Assembly: GCA_032158125.1 (NCBI GenBank)
Contig: JASKOT010000003.1
Location: forward strand, 806,001 to 870,000
DNA length: 64,000 nucleotides
Reading direction: 5' to 3'
Source: Papiliotrema nemorosa
Lineage: Eukaryota > Basidiomycota > Tremellomycetes > Tremellales > Rhynchogastremaceae
The translations under genes and the position numbers were made by a program. The stretch's first letter is position 1. Every line of letters starts with the position of its first letter. Of the stretch, positions 32,955 through 43,961 are shown one piece after another. The notes below the pieces were generated by a model. That model saw nothing but the letters and a program-made list of their open reading frames with translations, was not told the origin of the DNA and searched no databases.

Positions 32955-34656
32955 ATGCGGCAGTCCACTAGGCTGTTGCGCATCAACAAATCGGTGTTAG
33001 CTTCTCAGTCGACCAGAATGGCATCCACCTCTACCGCTACTCGACAAATTACGGTCCACCCTCCTGCTGATACTACGATCACCAGGGCGAAAGGAGACCA
33101 CTGGAATGAAAATGGGAAAGGGTTCATCAACCCTTGGCCTTCTGCGCAGAAGATGGCAGTAAGTTGGGCGATAGATCATGAAAGATTGACGAGCTGATCT
33201 CATCAGACCGGTTTCTTTGGGTTCTTCACAATGATGAGGATCCTTTATCCGTTCTTGAGACAGGTACGCCAAAGTCTAAGCGGTCACTCGAATGAATGTG
33301 ACTGCACACCGAAACTGGTGCGAGATCAAGGGCAATGCTGATATCGGTAGCTCAGTAAAGAGCAGAAAAATGACCCGGATAGAGCCAACTTTGCAAACCT
33401 TGTCAAACAGGTCAAACCGGATTTCGGGAAGAATCTATCTCTCACACAAGTCAAAGCTACTTGGTTAAGCCATGCTTCGTTTTTGGTAGAGATGCCAGCG
33501 GCTGGGAGTGAGAGTGGAGTTGAGAGTGCGGGTGTGATTGATGGGGAAGGCAAGCGGGAAGGAGGGGTCAAGGTGTTGTTTGATCCGGCTTATTCGGACA
33601 GGTGCAGTCCCGTACAATGGTGGGGCAATCAACGGTACTCTCGTGAGTTCAGGTCGCTGGTAGACCAGTGACTGATGGACAGCTCCTCCTGCGCCTGTAG
33701 CAGATTTGCCTGAAGTGGACATCATTGTGCGTAGCAACCTTTCTTGAGCGAGAGAATGCCGGAATAAACAGACTGACGCATCAGGCCATCTCGCATAATC
33801 ACTATGATCACTGCGATCTCCTCACCCTGGCGGAAATTTACAAGAAACACGCAGATAGACCTCCAATCCTGTTTGTCGGTCTCAAAGGCGGAGCAAACCT
33901 GAGGAGTACCGTTGGTCCAAAGACCCAGATTGTCGAAATGGACTGGTGGGAGGATAGGGAGGTGGTTGTCGAGGGGAAAGGCAGAGTCAGGGTCACATGC
34001 AGTGAGCTTCTGAAGGACACGCGCTCAATCTGGAAGACCATCGGTGGGATGTTGGGCTGATCTCACAGCGCCGTGCCAGCATAGTTGCGCGAGGACACCG
34101 TTTGATCGGGATCAATCGCTTTGGGCTTCGTGGGCTATTCACTCACTTGATGATTCGGGCTCAGTCACAGGAGCTTCAGTAAGTGGGAACCAAACTCCAG
34201 AGTCGGCTGCCAGTGCTCATTCCCAGGCATGGCACGCTGGTGATACCGGATACTGCAAGACGAACGAGGAGACCCATACTATAGATCCCTCTTTACCCGT
34301 TTGTCCGGCCTTTGCAGAGATTGGAGCCAAGCTGGGGCCTTTCTCAATGGGTATGATACCCATCGGAGCATATGCGCCCCGGAAGATCATGTCGACCGTC
34401 CATAATGCTCCCATTGACGCAGTCAGGATGTTCAAGGATACCGTGAGTCTGCGATAGTAGTATCCTTGACTTGGCTGACAATCTTTCGCAGAGATGCAAG
34501 AAGGCTATTGGGATGCATTGGGGTACGTGGAGAATGGCGCTGGACAGGGTCGCAGAACCGCCAGATTTGTTAGTGGACGCGAGGAAAGAGGTCGGGTTGA
34601 CAGAGGAGGAATTTGATTGTGTCGCTTTGGGCGAGACCCGGGGATACGATCCTTGA
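32955..34656 (+). CDS. FMP30: NAPE-PLD-like metallo-beta-lactamase-fold phospholipase, probably mitochondrial
   Basis: Zn-dependent hydrolase of the N-acyl-phosphatidylethanolamine phospholipase D family. Seven exons: 32955-33158, 33207-33263, 33351-33642, 33683-33726, 33785-34001, 34069-34442 and 34492-34656, giving 450 residues. The metal motif SHNHYDHCD (HxHxDH) is at about residues 202-210. Other family blocks are TWLSHASFLVEM, LFDPAYSDRCSP, TPCQHSCART (restored across intron 5), AWHAGDTGY (metal-binding Asp), IPIGAYAP and GMHWGTW. The Met at 32955 (MRQSTRLLRINKSVLASQ) gives a presequence-like start, in keeping with yeast Fmp30 in the mitochondrial inner membrane; Met at 33018 is the alternative. 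A 22-residue Ser-rich insert precedes the AWHAGDTGY block. Confidence 0.88.
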
Positions 34657-34881
34657 TCCGATGCACAGGATGTAGTAGTCGGTGCATGGTCCTACTGCAG
34701 CCTCTCCCTCGATTCTACCGTGGTAGTCGTCCTGTATGAGTATAGCTGCGACACAGATTCCCCAAGGGATGATGAAAAAATGATGACGCCATGACTTTAT
34801 TTCCGGGGATCTCGATTGATAAGCAGTCGCGCCGATCGTTCTTGGCTGTTGGCATCGAAAAGCGTCTCGAACCCAGTTGAC

Positions 34882-36056
34882 ATGAGCGCAACGTCGAGCG
34901 CAGGCCGAAAGGCGTGGATCACTCTGGTCACTCGGCCAGACTATGTTCCAGGTGTGTATCGGGAATTGATACTCTGACAGACATTCACTGACTATGGCCA
35001 GGTCTCCTCACGGTCAACTACACCCTCCGAGCGGTCTCTTCGTACCCCCTCTTGGTCATGGCTACGGATGGACTACCTGAATCATCGCGACGTATCATAA
35101 AATCTCAAGGGTTGGAAATCATCGATGTGGATCACCTCAGCCCCGCCGCGGGTCAACATCCAGGATTCGACCCCACGTTCGTGCGACTCAACGATGCGTG
35201 GACAAAATTGCAAGTGTTCGGCTTGACGCAGTACGACAGATTGGTCTTGATTGATTCTGATATGATCTTCACAAGAGGGATGGATGAGATTTTCAATGTG
35301 GATTTACCGGGAGATGACTGGATTGGAGGGGCTCCTGCCTGTGTTTGCAACCCGTTCAAGATCGATCATTACCCATCAGACTGGTAAGTACCCTCCTATG
35401 CCAGGGCTAGCACCTGACGTTTGAGGACACCGGAGAACTGTCAGTTGCTAAAGCAATCGAGATATGCTGCTCTCAACGATCCGCCAATCCCTGCATTGGA
35501 CGGACCGAGGACCGGCCATCTGCTCAACTCTGGTATGGTCGTCTTGAAACCTAAAGTCGAGACTTTGAATCACATCAAACACTTCCTCGACACATCGCCT
35601 CTTGTCGCTGAAGCAAAGTTTGCGGATCAGGACGTCATTGCAGAAGCGTTCAAGGGGAGGTGGAAGCCTCTGGCTTGGTGGTCTAATGCTTTGAAGCCTG
35701 GTAGAGCGGCACATCCAGAAGTTTGGGCGGATGAAGAAGTCCGGTTGATACATTACATGTGAGCAAGCAACGGAGATTGTATGGCTAACGGGAGTTTGGA
35801 AAAGCCTTGGAATGAAAGACCGGAATCAGCGAAAGCCTACGAGGGGATATTCCCCGTCGAAGCGAAAGCGGGGCCTAGGCAGCTACCGACAGAGCTGGTG
35901 GATCTTGTCAAGAACAGCGGATCACAGCAGAGCTTGACCTGTTACGACGAGGTTCACGCTTGGTGGTGGGTCGCCTACGAGGCCATGTTGGCGGAACTGA
36001 AGGCTGGCGGCGAAGAGGGCGGATGGAAAGAGATCGAGGCCTATGTCAAACGATGA
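34882..36056 (+). CDS. Glycosyltransferase family 8 (glycogenin-like)
   Basis: Retaining glycosyltransferase of family GT8, which uses a nucleotide sugar and Mn2+. Exons 34882-34951, 35002-35383, 35426-35758 and 35795-36056 give 348 residues. The start ITLVTRPDYVPGLLTVNYTL is the usual first strand and helix. The DxD metal motif is in LVLIDSDMIF (Asp108 and Asp110), and the HLLNSGMVVLKP block binds the acceptor. KFADQDVIAEAF and the late IHYI are also family features. There is no signal peptide or membrane segment, so the protein is probably cytosolic. It could be a glycogenin or a galactinol-synthase-like enzyme; the sequence alone does not decide, as a Tyr-rich glycogenin tail is absent. 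Confidence 0.88.
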
Positions 36057-36338
36057 CACGCAAGACTCAGACTCAGTGGACCTGCATAGCATACAGTACA
36101 CTTCTAGAACATTCATAGACCTCATAGACGGCATACCCACCTCTACAGACATGATGGACGATGCAACATGGCAGGTGCCACATTGATAATCGGCGTTTTA
36201 CCAGTCAAAATAACTGGGCGGAGCATGACGTCGGGAGACTAGAGAGGCGGCGATGTCCGCAGATGCAGCATTGGATTTCGTTTCAACCTATACACCTGTC
36301 CAAGCTGCTCCTTTCACTACACCTACCAATATCACATC

Positions 36339-37855
36339 ATGTCCGACGGAGTCGAATTGAAGAAGAATCTGCCAGCCGCCGAGGAGCCCAAGAAAGAGGA
36401 GAAGGGACTCAGTGATGATGCGTATGTGTCGACACTCAACCCTCGAATCCCCTATCGAAGCCGGCGGAAGTGGGAGGTTGGCTAATGTTGCAGCATCACC
36501 AAATACACCTCGGCTGGTCAGGCTTTGGGAGAGGTCTTGAAGAAGTTTGTTCCTACCATCACCGCTGGAAAGAAGGTTTTGGACCTGTGTATCGAGTATG
36601 TCAATGTCGCACGACACATTATCCGATAAATCGTTGGAGCATAGCTGACGGTGAATAGGGGTGACAAGCTTGTGGCTGAGACCGTTGCTCCTCTGTGGAA
36701 CAAGGCCAAGAACGGCGTCAAAGTTACCAAAGGTTCGTTGTTCCCTATGCGAGCTCTCAGGGGACATCCGCTGAGATGTAGGATCCGCTTTCCCTACTTC
36801 CATCTCGGTCAACAATGTCGTCTCGCACGTCTCACCCTTGCCATCCGACCCCGAGGTCGTCCTCAAAGAGGGTGATGTTGTGAAGATCATGCTCGGTATC
36901 CACTTGGACGGTTACGCCGTCACTCACGCCGAGACTGTCTACCTGTCAAAAGCCGACTCTACCACCGTCACCGACCTCCCGGCAGATGTCATCAAGGCTG
37001 CCTACGATGCTGCTCAAGTCGCCATGCGAACGATCAAAGTCGGAGCCAAGAACTGGGATGTCACTGAAGCCGTGGACAAGGTGACCAAGGACTATGGATG
37101 TGCTGCTGTCGAAGGCATGTTGAGTTGCCAACATTTGAAGGATGTCACAGACGGAAAGAAGAGGATCTTGTTGAACCCTTCGCCAGAGTTGAAGAGGGAT
37201 CACGAGACTTCTACCTTCGAGGAGGGAGAGGTTTACGGTGTCGACATTCTGGTTGTCACTGGTACCGATGGAAAGGTTAGCATCGAGGCTCGCCTACCCC
37301 AGTCCGGGATGCTAATTCCTAGGCTAAGCAGGATCAATCAAGGACTTCGATTTATAAGAAGGCCGACATCAACTACCAATTGAAGATGAAGACCTCGCGA
37401 GCCGTCTTTTCCGAGATCCAAAAGAAGGCCGGAGCTTTCCCCTTTACATTGCGAGCTTTGGACGACGAGAAGAGGGCACGAATGGGTGTTCAGGAGGCTG
37501 TCGCTCATGGTCTGCTGAAACCTTACGACATTGTTCAGACTGCTGCTGGAACCCTGGTCGCCGAATTCTTCTTCACCAGTGAGTGATCAATCGGTGTACG
37601 GGGTCTTCGCTCGGCTAATGTCATTAGTCGCTTTGCTGCCCGCCGGACCTTTGCTGCTGTCGCCTAGCCCAGTCTGGTACTCGGCGTGAGTGTTCTAGTG
37701 TCATTCAGAGGTGTGTCCGCTGACCCCTCAGTGACAAAGTCAAGTCGGAGAAATCAATCTCGGACGAGGCTACCAAAACTCTTATCACTCAACCCTTGCG
37801 AGCACCCAAGAAGAAGAACAAGACAAAGTCGGCTGCTGAGGAGACCAAGGCTTAA
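36339..37855 (+). CDS. PA2G4/EBP1-like protein (M24 peptidase fold)
   Basis: Homologue of proliferation-associated protein 2G4 (EBP1; S. pombe Cdb4), a methionine-aminopeptidase-fold protein without peptidase activity that binds ribosomes and RNA. Seven exons: 36339-36421, 36494-36595, 36659-36732, 36782-37275, 37332-37578, 37628-37685 and 37732-37855, giving 393 residues, the normal length. Recognisable blocks are DDAITKYTSAGQALGEVLKK, GSAFPTSISVNNVVSHVSP, LGIHLDGYAVTHAETVYL, VEGMLSCQHLKDV and the Lys-rich C-terminus KKKNKTKSAAEETKA, which contacts rRNA in EBP1. Residues that hold the two metals in aminopeptidases are not all present. Confidence 0.94.
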
Positions 37856-38322
37856 ACCTGGAGATGGACATATGCATATCAGGTCTGTGGGGATGATGTA
37901 GGGGATATTTAGGGTGAACTCGGAAGGAGAAGCGAACATTGTGTGCGAAGCTCAATCATGGAATCAGCGCAAAGCAATCATTGTCAGATGCATGATCCTC
38001 ATCCTCTCGCCATTTGGCGCATTTTTTTTCATGTGGAGACTGTTCATGGGCGACCTTAGGTGAACCGTTGACCCGTCTTTTAGTCTGAATTCAGGTACTG
38101 CCGAGATGGCGACTTTGTTGGGAATATGAAACGTGCTTCAGATTGCAACAGTCGATCGCCTATCATGGCCAAAATTATCATTAGGCAAATGTCATTCTTG
38201 GCTCGATTCCATTCACAGTAGACATGGACCGGTATCGTTTCGGAGTCTGGATGCACGCCAACAAGACTATTGACGCTCGCAAGTCTCACTGGTACACCTA
38301 TACTGATCTCGCTGACGATCAG
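37856..38322. other. Intergenic region and unresolved 5' part of the CNNM gene
   Basis: The first coding exon or exons of the CNNM/Mam3 gene should lie here, but no ATG-to-donor path has the right phase with a good donor. Candidate starts at 38126, 38165 and 38224 were tested and do not fit. Confidence 0.4.
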
Positions 38323-40310
38323 CAGGGAAACACGTGCACGTTACACCGTCAGACCCGTTATTCGGATGGTACATCTCAATTATCGTCTGTCTGGTGTTGC
38401 TCGGAGGCATCTTCTCCGGTCTGACACTCGGATTGATGGGACTTGACAGTGTGAATACGCCCTGGAACTGTGTGACGAGACGTCGCTGATTGATAGGTCA
38501 ACTTGCAAGTGTTATCGATAGCTGGGACACCTTCAGAGAGGAGACGTGCACCGAAAGTATTGAAACTGATCCAGTCGGGGAGGCATACCATGCTGGTGGT
38601 TCTCTTACTAGGTAAGCTATCTCCTCGATTGCGCGATCAAATGAGGAATGGCTGATAGCTTAGGCAACACGCTGGCAAACACCTCTTTACCGATATTCTT
38701 GGACGCGATTGTACGCTCTACCACCTCCCCTTTAGGCCTGGTCTCTGACTTATAGGTCGGCGGAGGATGGATAGCGGTCCTTGGAAGTACTGCTCTCGAG
38801 GTGAGTCTGCATCTACGTCTGCATGGAGTCGCTGACGCTATGCAGCTGATTTTCGGAGGTGAGAAATATCATGTCTACTAGGAGTGTCTGGCTGAACATG
38901 CCCCTCTTCACATTGCTCTCATCTGGCATTGCAGAGTGAGCGCTTCAAATACTTTGCGATGGTATGACGCTGACTACACAGAATTCTACCTCAATGTGAG
39001 TGTGCAACATCCGCATGCGAGACGTCGCAGCGCTAACCATGATCCAGCTATATGTAACCGCCACGGTCTAGCCATCGGAGCGACATTCGCCCCTCTTGTC
39101 CGAGCTCTCATGCTCCTGACTTACCCCATATCCAAACCTATCGGCGCAGTCAGTACCATGTCGGACTACGTATACAAGCTGATCCGTAGTTGCTGGACTA
39201 CATGCTGGGGTCGCACGACGAAGGTGTGACTTATCGAAAAGCCGAACTGAAGACATTCGTCTCGCTAGGGGTGGAAGATAAGCTGGAAGAAGACGAGATT
39301 GCAATTTTGGGCAGTGTCCTCGAGTTCTCGGGGAAGACTGTACAGGACATCATGGTGAGTCTCTCCCGTGCAAACGCGCTAATGGCAGGTCCCGAAAGAG
39401 GACATGTTTGCCCTTTCTGCAGAAACAATTGTTGTAAGTCTAGGCACACAGCCTGATAGGCGAACGCAGCTGATGGCAGGATGATGAGCTCGTTGCACGG
39501 GTACGTATCTTAGGGTCTATCACATAGCATCACTCACTGCGGTAGATCCTTAAAAAAGGGTACAGCAGAATACCAGTGTATGAGCCAAGCTCTCCTGGCG
39601 CATATGTGTGAGTCAAATAAACGTTGTCGTTTGTCCATATGTTGGCTGAAAGATAGTGGATGCTTGACGTGAGTCGAGATCACACTTACATCCTTGCATC
39701 GTTGACCGGGTCGCAGGATAAGAGCGCTGGTAGGGTACGACACTTCTGATCTTCGGCCGGTATCGTCTCTGGTCACTCAAGCGCTGCCTCAGTGTCCTCC
39801 CGACTTGCCGTTGTTGGAAGCGATGGCGTAGTAAGCAGCAACTCCTGCGTCGATCAAGAGCTCCGACTCATCAGTCAGCTTCCAAACGGGAAGAAGTCAC
39901 ATTCTGCTCGTCACCACCGATCCAGGCAAAGATCACGGTGCGGTCGGTGTGGTGACGCTCGAAGACGTTGTTGAGGTGTGTCGGGACTTTGACAACTATA
40001 AAGTAGGGAGCTAATGACCAGGAACTGATAGGTGGAGAGATCATCGTAAGGAGAATACCCGATTGTAAACTGACGATAAAGGACGAGACAGACGAGTACA
40101 TCGATATCCACAGGTAAGTCGCCGGATGATCATCACACTCACAGCATCTGACGGTGCAGTCGAGTCCCTGTCATCCGACCCAAAACACGAGATCAGCCAG
40201 GCACCTTGAAGAGGATCTTTGAGGGTCGACTGGCTCGACGACGAGTAGTCTTGGAACAAAAAGCGAAAGTCGGGTCGTTGATTGATCACCCGATCAATGA
40301 CGAAGAGTAG
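38323..40310 (+). CDS. MAM3: CNNM/Mam3-type DUF21-CBS membrane protein (N-terminus unresolved)
   Basis: Predicted membrane Mg2+/metal-homeostasis protein of the CNNM (ancient conserved domain) family; yeast Mam3 is vacuolar. Eighteen exons, all in phase: 38323-38450, 38497-38611, 38664-38710, 38756-38800, 38846-38858, 38935 (1 nt), 38982-38995, 39048-39148, 39190-39354, 39389-39433, 39480-39500, 39546-39607, 39657-39668, 39717-39830, 39879-39975, 40022-40045, 40082-40113, 40160-40310. They encode 394 residues. DUF21: GIFSGLTLGLMGLDS, LGNTLANTSLPIFLDAIVGG, FGEILPQSICNRHGLAIGA. CBS pair: VLEFSGKTVQDIMVPKEDMF, GYSRIPVYE, TGRSHILLV, GAVGVVTLEDVVEELIGGEI. The N-terminal exon is missing from my model. 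The exon density is far above that of the neighbouring genes. Confidence 0.82.
38935..38935 (+). other. Candidate single-nucleotide exon
   Basis: An A flanked by a full acceptor (GCATTGCAG) and a full donor (GTGAGC). The upstream intron 38859-38934 has branch-like CTGAAC and a pyrimidine tract; the downstream intron 38936-38981 has CTGAC and CACAG. The base completes the Glu codon of the conserved FGEILPQ block. Confidence 0.6.
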
Positions 40311-40388
40311 GCCAACGGAGCCTAGCGCTTCAGGCGAAGCGTCATGCTCCCTCTCAGTTACTTGTATGATTAGTCAACCCCCTCTCCA

Positions 40389-40390
<2 letters not shown>

Positions 40391-40421
<31 letters not shown>
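40391..40421. repeat. (AT)n microsatellite
   Basis: A perfect 31-nt AT dinucleotide run in the convergent region between the CNNM gene and the P450 reductase gene. Confidence 0.95.
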
Positions 40422-40424
<3 letters not shown>

Positions 40425-40536
40425 GACGGACGTCTCTTGCATATTCTCAGAAGACAGGTACTCATTATGCATGCTGATTATGTATGTCTGTTCTTATTAC
40501 TAATCTAAATTGTCATAGAGCGTTCACTGGCGGATT

Positions 40537-42951
40537 CTAACTCCACACATCGGTCATCAATCGCTAGAATGTCAGTGCACTCGCGCTAATGTCGAGAGTG
40601 GAAACTCACATTGCGGTCCTTAAGCAGTTTGAATTCCTTGGCCCCTTCCACCTCTGGCGAACCACCCTTGGCCTCTGCCAGGAGATGTATCAGGCGATCT
40701 TCAACCGCTTTCGACATGTTTCTTGCGTCTCCACATATGTAGATGTACGCCCGCTTTTCCAAGATCAACGGCGCGAGCGCAGCTCGGTTATCCCATATCA
40801 GATCCTGAACATACACCTTGCCTGAAGGCTTAGTAGGGGATCTCACAGAATTTGTTGAGGGGCAACTCACTTCCATCCGGTTTCCTATCCTCCCTTGAGA
40901 AAGCCACGTGCATGTTGAGCTTTCCCTTGAGCTCGTTGACGTATTTCGGCCATTCATCTTTGTACAAGAAGTCCTCGTCGCTCTTCCTGCATCCATAAAA
41001 GAGGTAAATAGGTGCCCAATCTTTCAAGGCATCCTCGCCAGACTTTTCGATGGCCTTTCGAGCTAGAGCCACTCGTTCTTGTACAAAGCCCCGGAATGGT
41101 GCCACACCCTGGACGTCAATATAAGTCATAGCAGAGATATGTATGCTCACAGTACCGGGACCAATCATAATAATGGGCACTTTTGGCGAAGTCGGCAAAC
41201 GGAAGGTCGATCTTCTAACGTGGATGGGTACTCGATAGATGTTCTGCTTGACGAATTGACCCCTGGGCCCGGCAAGTTTATAGCTGGGCTGTTTGTCCAT
41301 CGTGACCGACGCAATCTCGCCTTCTCGCTCGATGGGAGTGTTGGCGCCAGAGGAAGCGTTCTTGACGTTGAGAATAAAGTTGGTGCTCAACCCAAACACC
41401 CATCTCGGTTCATGTTTATGAACATGGGAAGGTGCCGACTGATACTTGAGCACGACAGCAGTGACGTGAATCGCTCCTGGATGTAACTTTGACGAGGACG
41501 AGATCGAGTAATATCGAGGCTGTAATCTAGGAACAGTAGAGACGATTCGGTCGAACGGTATGTTCCAGACTGTGGTGTCTGCAAACGAGCCGTGTACAGA
41601 GTCGCCGACGGAAGCTTGCAAGACCTCTCCGAGCTTCAATGCTGGCCCGTCAACTTCGGCGAGGTACGCCTCTTTGTTGGTTCCCCATCGCGTGAGCTTC
41701 TCCCTCGATTCTTCAGTAGGTCCATAACGAGCGAGAAAGGCGATAGTCTGTCGAGACGCGGTAGCCGAGATGTCCAAGTAGTGACGGAAGATTGCTTCGT
41801 ATGTGGCTGGAGTCGGGAACGGCACCTTGGCCAAAGCAGGGTCTAGTGACTCGATGGCAACCACCGCGTGTCGCCTGTTGTCTCCGGACAGTCCCAGAAT
41901 AGCCAACATCCTGTCCACCTCTACGTCCGGATTAGAAGGCCACACGCCGACATGATCTCCGTGCTGATAAGTCATGCCGGACCCGGTAATATCAAACTCG
42001 ATGTGTACACAGTTTCGATCACCACCGACAGCGAACAACTCTTTGGAAGCGAGTACAGGTGCCGGGTAAGGGTTCTTGGCATCGTATGATCCGCTAGGTG
42101 TGTTGTTCCCACTTGTGGACGCCATCAATGCCCTGGCGGAGAGTTCTCCGTGGTAAACTTTCTCAGGCGGGTGAGTGTCCAATTCGGTGACCACGAAATC
42201 GGCAAGGTCCCCTGCTCCTCCTTCTTCCACATTCAAGGCCTTCTCGAACGATCCCCACAGGGAATCTTTCCAAGCGAGATAGTCTTCTTCCATCGACTTG
42301 TCATCGTCACCCTCTCCCCTTTCACCTATCCTCTTGGCTCCAAGCTCCGAGAGACGTTTATCAATCTTTCGAGCGATCTCATTGTAGTATGTATATGTCT
42401 TGTTTCCCAATCCAAACACCACATAATTCAGGTTCTCCAGGGTTGAACCGTTTGAAAACTCGACAGAAGAGTCCATGATAAAGTCCATGAAGGCTTGGGC
42501 GTTGTCGGTAGGCTCACCCTCCCCATATGTCGCTACAACAAAGAAGACAGCTGATGAGGAAGGGACTTGATCGAGGTTTGCAAAATCGTATTCTTCGGGA
42601 TCGCACACGATGGAAGAGAGACCATATCGAGATTTCGCCTCTTTGGCTAGTCGAATAGCGTATTCTTCAGCTGTACCGGTTTGCGAACCGTAGAAAATGA
42701 CAGATCGCTTGCCCTGTCAATGAGCACCCTCGCGACTTAAGCGGCTACAAGGGGACTGTAAGACTTACACCTCGCTGCATCTTACCGACAAAATCTCTTG
42801 GATCGCCCTCATCTTCTTTCCTTTTGCTGTGAGCGGGGACAGACACAGCTGCACGAGGTTTGCCGCCAATGATAGGCAGCGATTCTCGGAAATACCAGAG
42901 CAGCGGAAGGAGGATCGCCAAACCGACGATTGTGAGATCGACCGGGGCCAT
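40537..42951 (-). CDS. NCP1: NADPH-cytochrome P450 reductase
   Basis: ER-membrane diflavin enzyme passing electrons from NADPH through FAD and FMN to P450s such as lanosterol demethylase in ergosterol synthesis. Five exons: 42951-42769, 42713-41151, 41108-40871, 40821-40610 and 40563-40537, giving 740 residues. An N-terminal anchor (VGLAILLPLLWYF) precedes the FMN domain with FYGSQTGTAEEYA, ATYGEGEPTDNA and FGLGNKTYTYYN. The FAD domain shows QPRYYSISSSS and GVAPFRGFVQER. The NADPH domain shows YLFYGCRKSDEDFLY and YIYICGDARNMSK. The last exon encodes only RLMTDVWS; the penultimate Trp stacks on FAD in the family. A Ser/Thr-rich segment (STSGNNTPSGS) extends the linker. Confidence 0.96.
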
Positions 42952-43961
42952 GGTGTGAGGGAGTTCCTATTCACCTCAGAAGTTGGTCGAGCTGAGAGTC
43001 TCTTCGACAAAAGCGTTGTCTCGAGCAGACTTTGCTAAAGGGTGTGCAATGGTGGTACGATGTATACGTGGGGTGGAAATCGAAAACAAAAAGAAAGCAA
43101 CCGGCTGATTACGACACGTGGCAGACGACCCGTTAACTGCTGTTTAGGCCTTCGAGGAGTATCGCTTGTTCCCGGATACAAGGAGCAGCGTGGACCTGTG
43201 TAGGTACCTCAGACAGCTTGAAATGAGTAAGGTCCGACGAAAGATGAGAAACCGTGAATCGTTCGGGACAAATTCAGTGAATTGGCTCTGAGCGCGGTCG
43301 GCCGAAGGTTGATCTCTTATGATCGCCAGGACTACCAAAGTCCCAGTTGTCCGCAATGACAGGGCTACAGAACGATACGAGCTATTATATCCAGCTTTGT
43401 GACAGAATCTTCTACTCTACTATCGGATCGGCCTGCAGCCTAGCTAGACCAAGTCCTCAAGACCATACAAAAGTTGGGGTCGCATTCGCCACCCGACATC
43501 CGCGATTGGGTGGTTGTAGACAACTATGGATGCGAATATTCGATTGGGCGCAACCCAGCAATGTGGTGTGATCTTCGAGGGCACACACCGTCAAAAAGGG
43601 GACAGTTGCCCCGACCTGATCTGCGGCAGAAGGACTTCATGGTTGTCAGGTGCCTGGAGATTTTGCTTCTTGGTGATCCGCCGCACCGCGTCATTAGAAA
43701 AAGGTATCGTCTTGTAATCGGCGCGTAATGAGAATTGTAATCCCCCCTCGCGTCTAAACCCCCTCGCCACCCACCTTTGCCCAGGCCTATTCCTGTTTTT
43801 CCCATCCGTCGAGGCATCTCCCCGCCCGCTCGCTCGCTCCTGCTCACTCGGCTCCAAACTTAGGGGAATCTTTCCACCAATACACTCTTTCGACCATCAT
43901 CCAAACCACCTTTTGACTCTGGTGTATCGAAAAAACAGGAGATAGGTAGTAGCGCGTCAAG
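42952..43961. other. Divergent intergenic region, 1 kb
   Basis: This lies between the P450 reductase and KAP95 start codons. I see no coding frame with support; the right end is pyrimidine-rich, as in tremellomycete 5' leaders. Confidence 0.5.
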
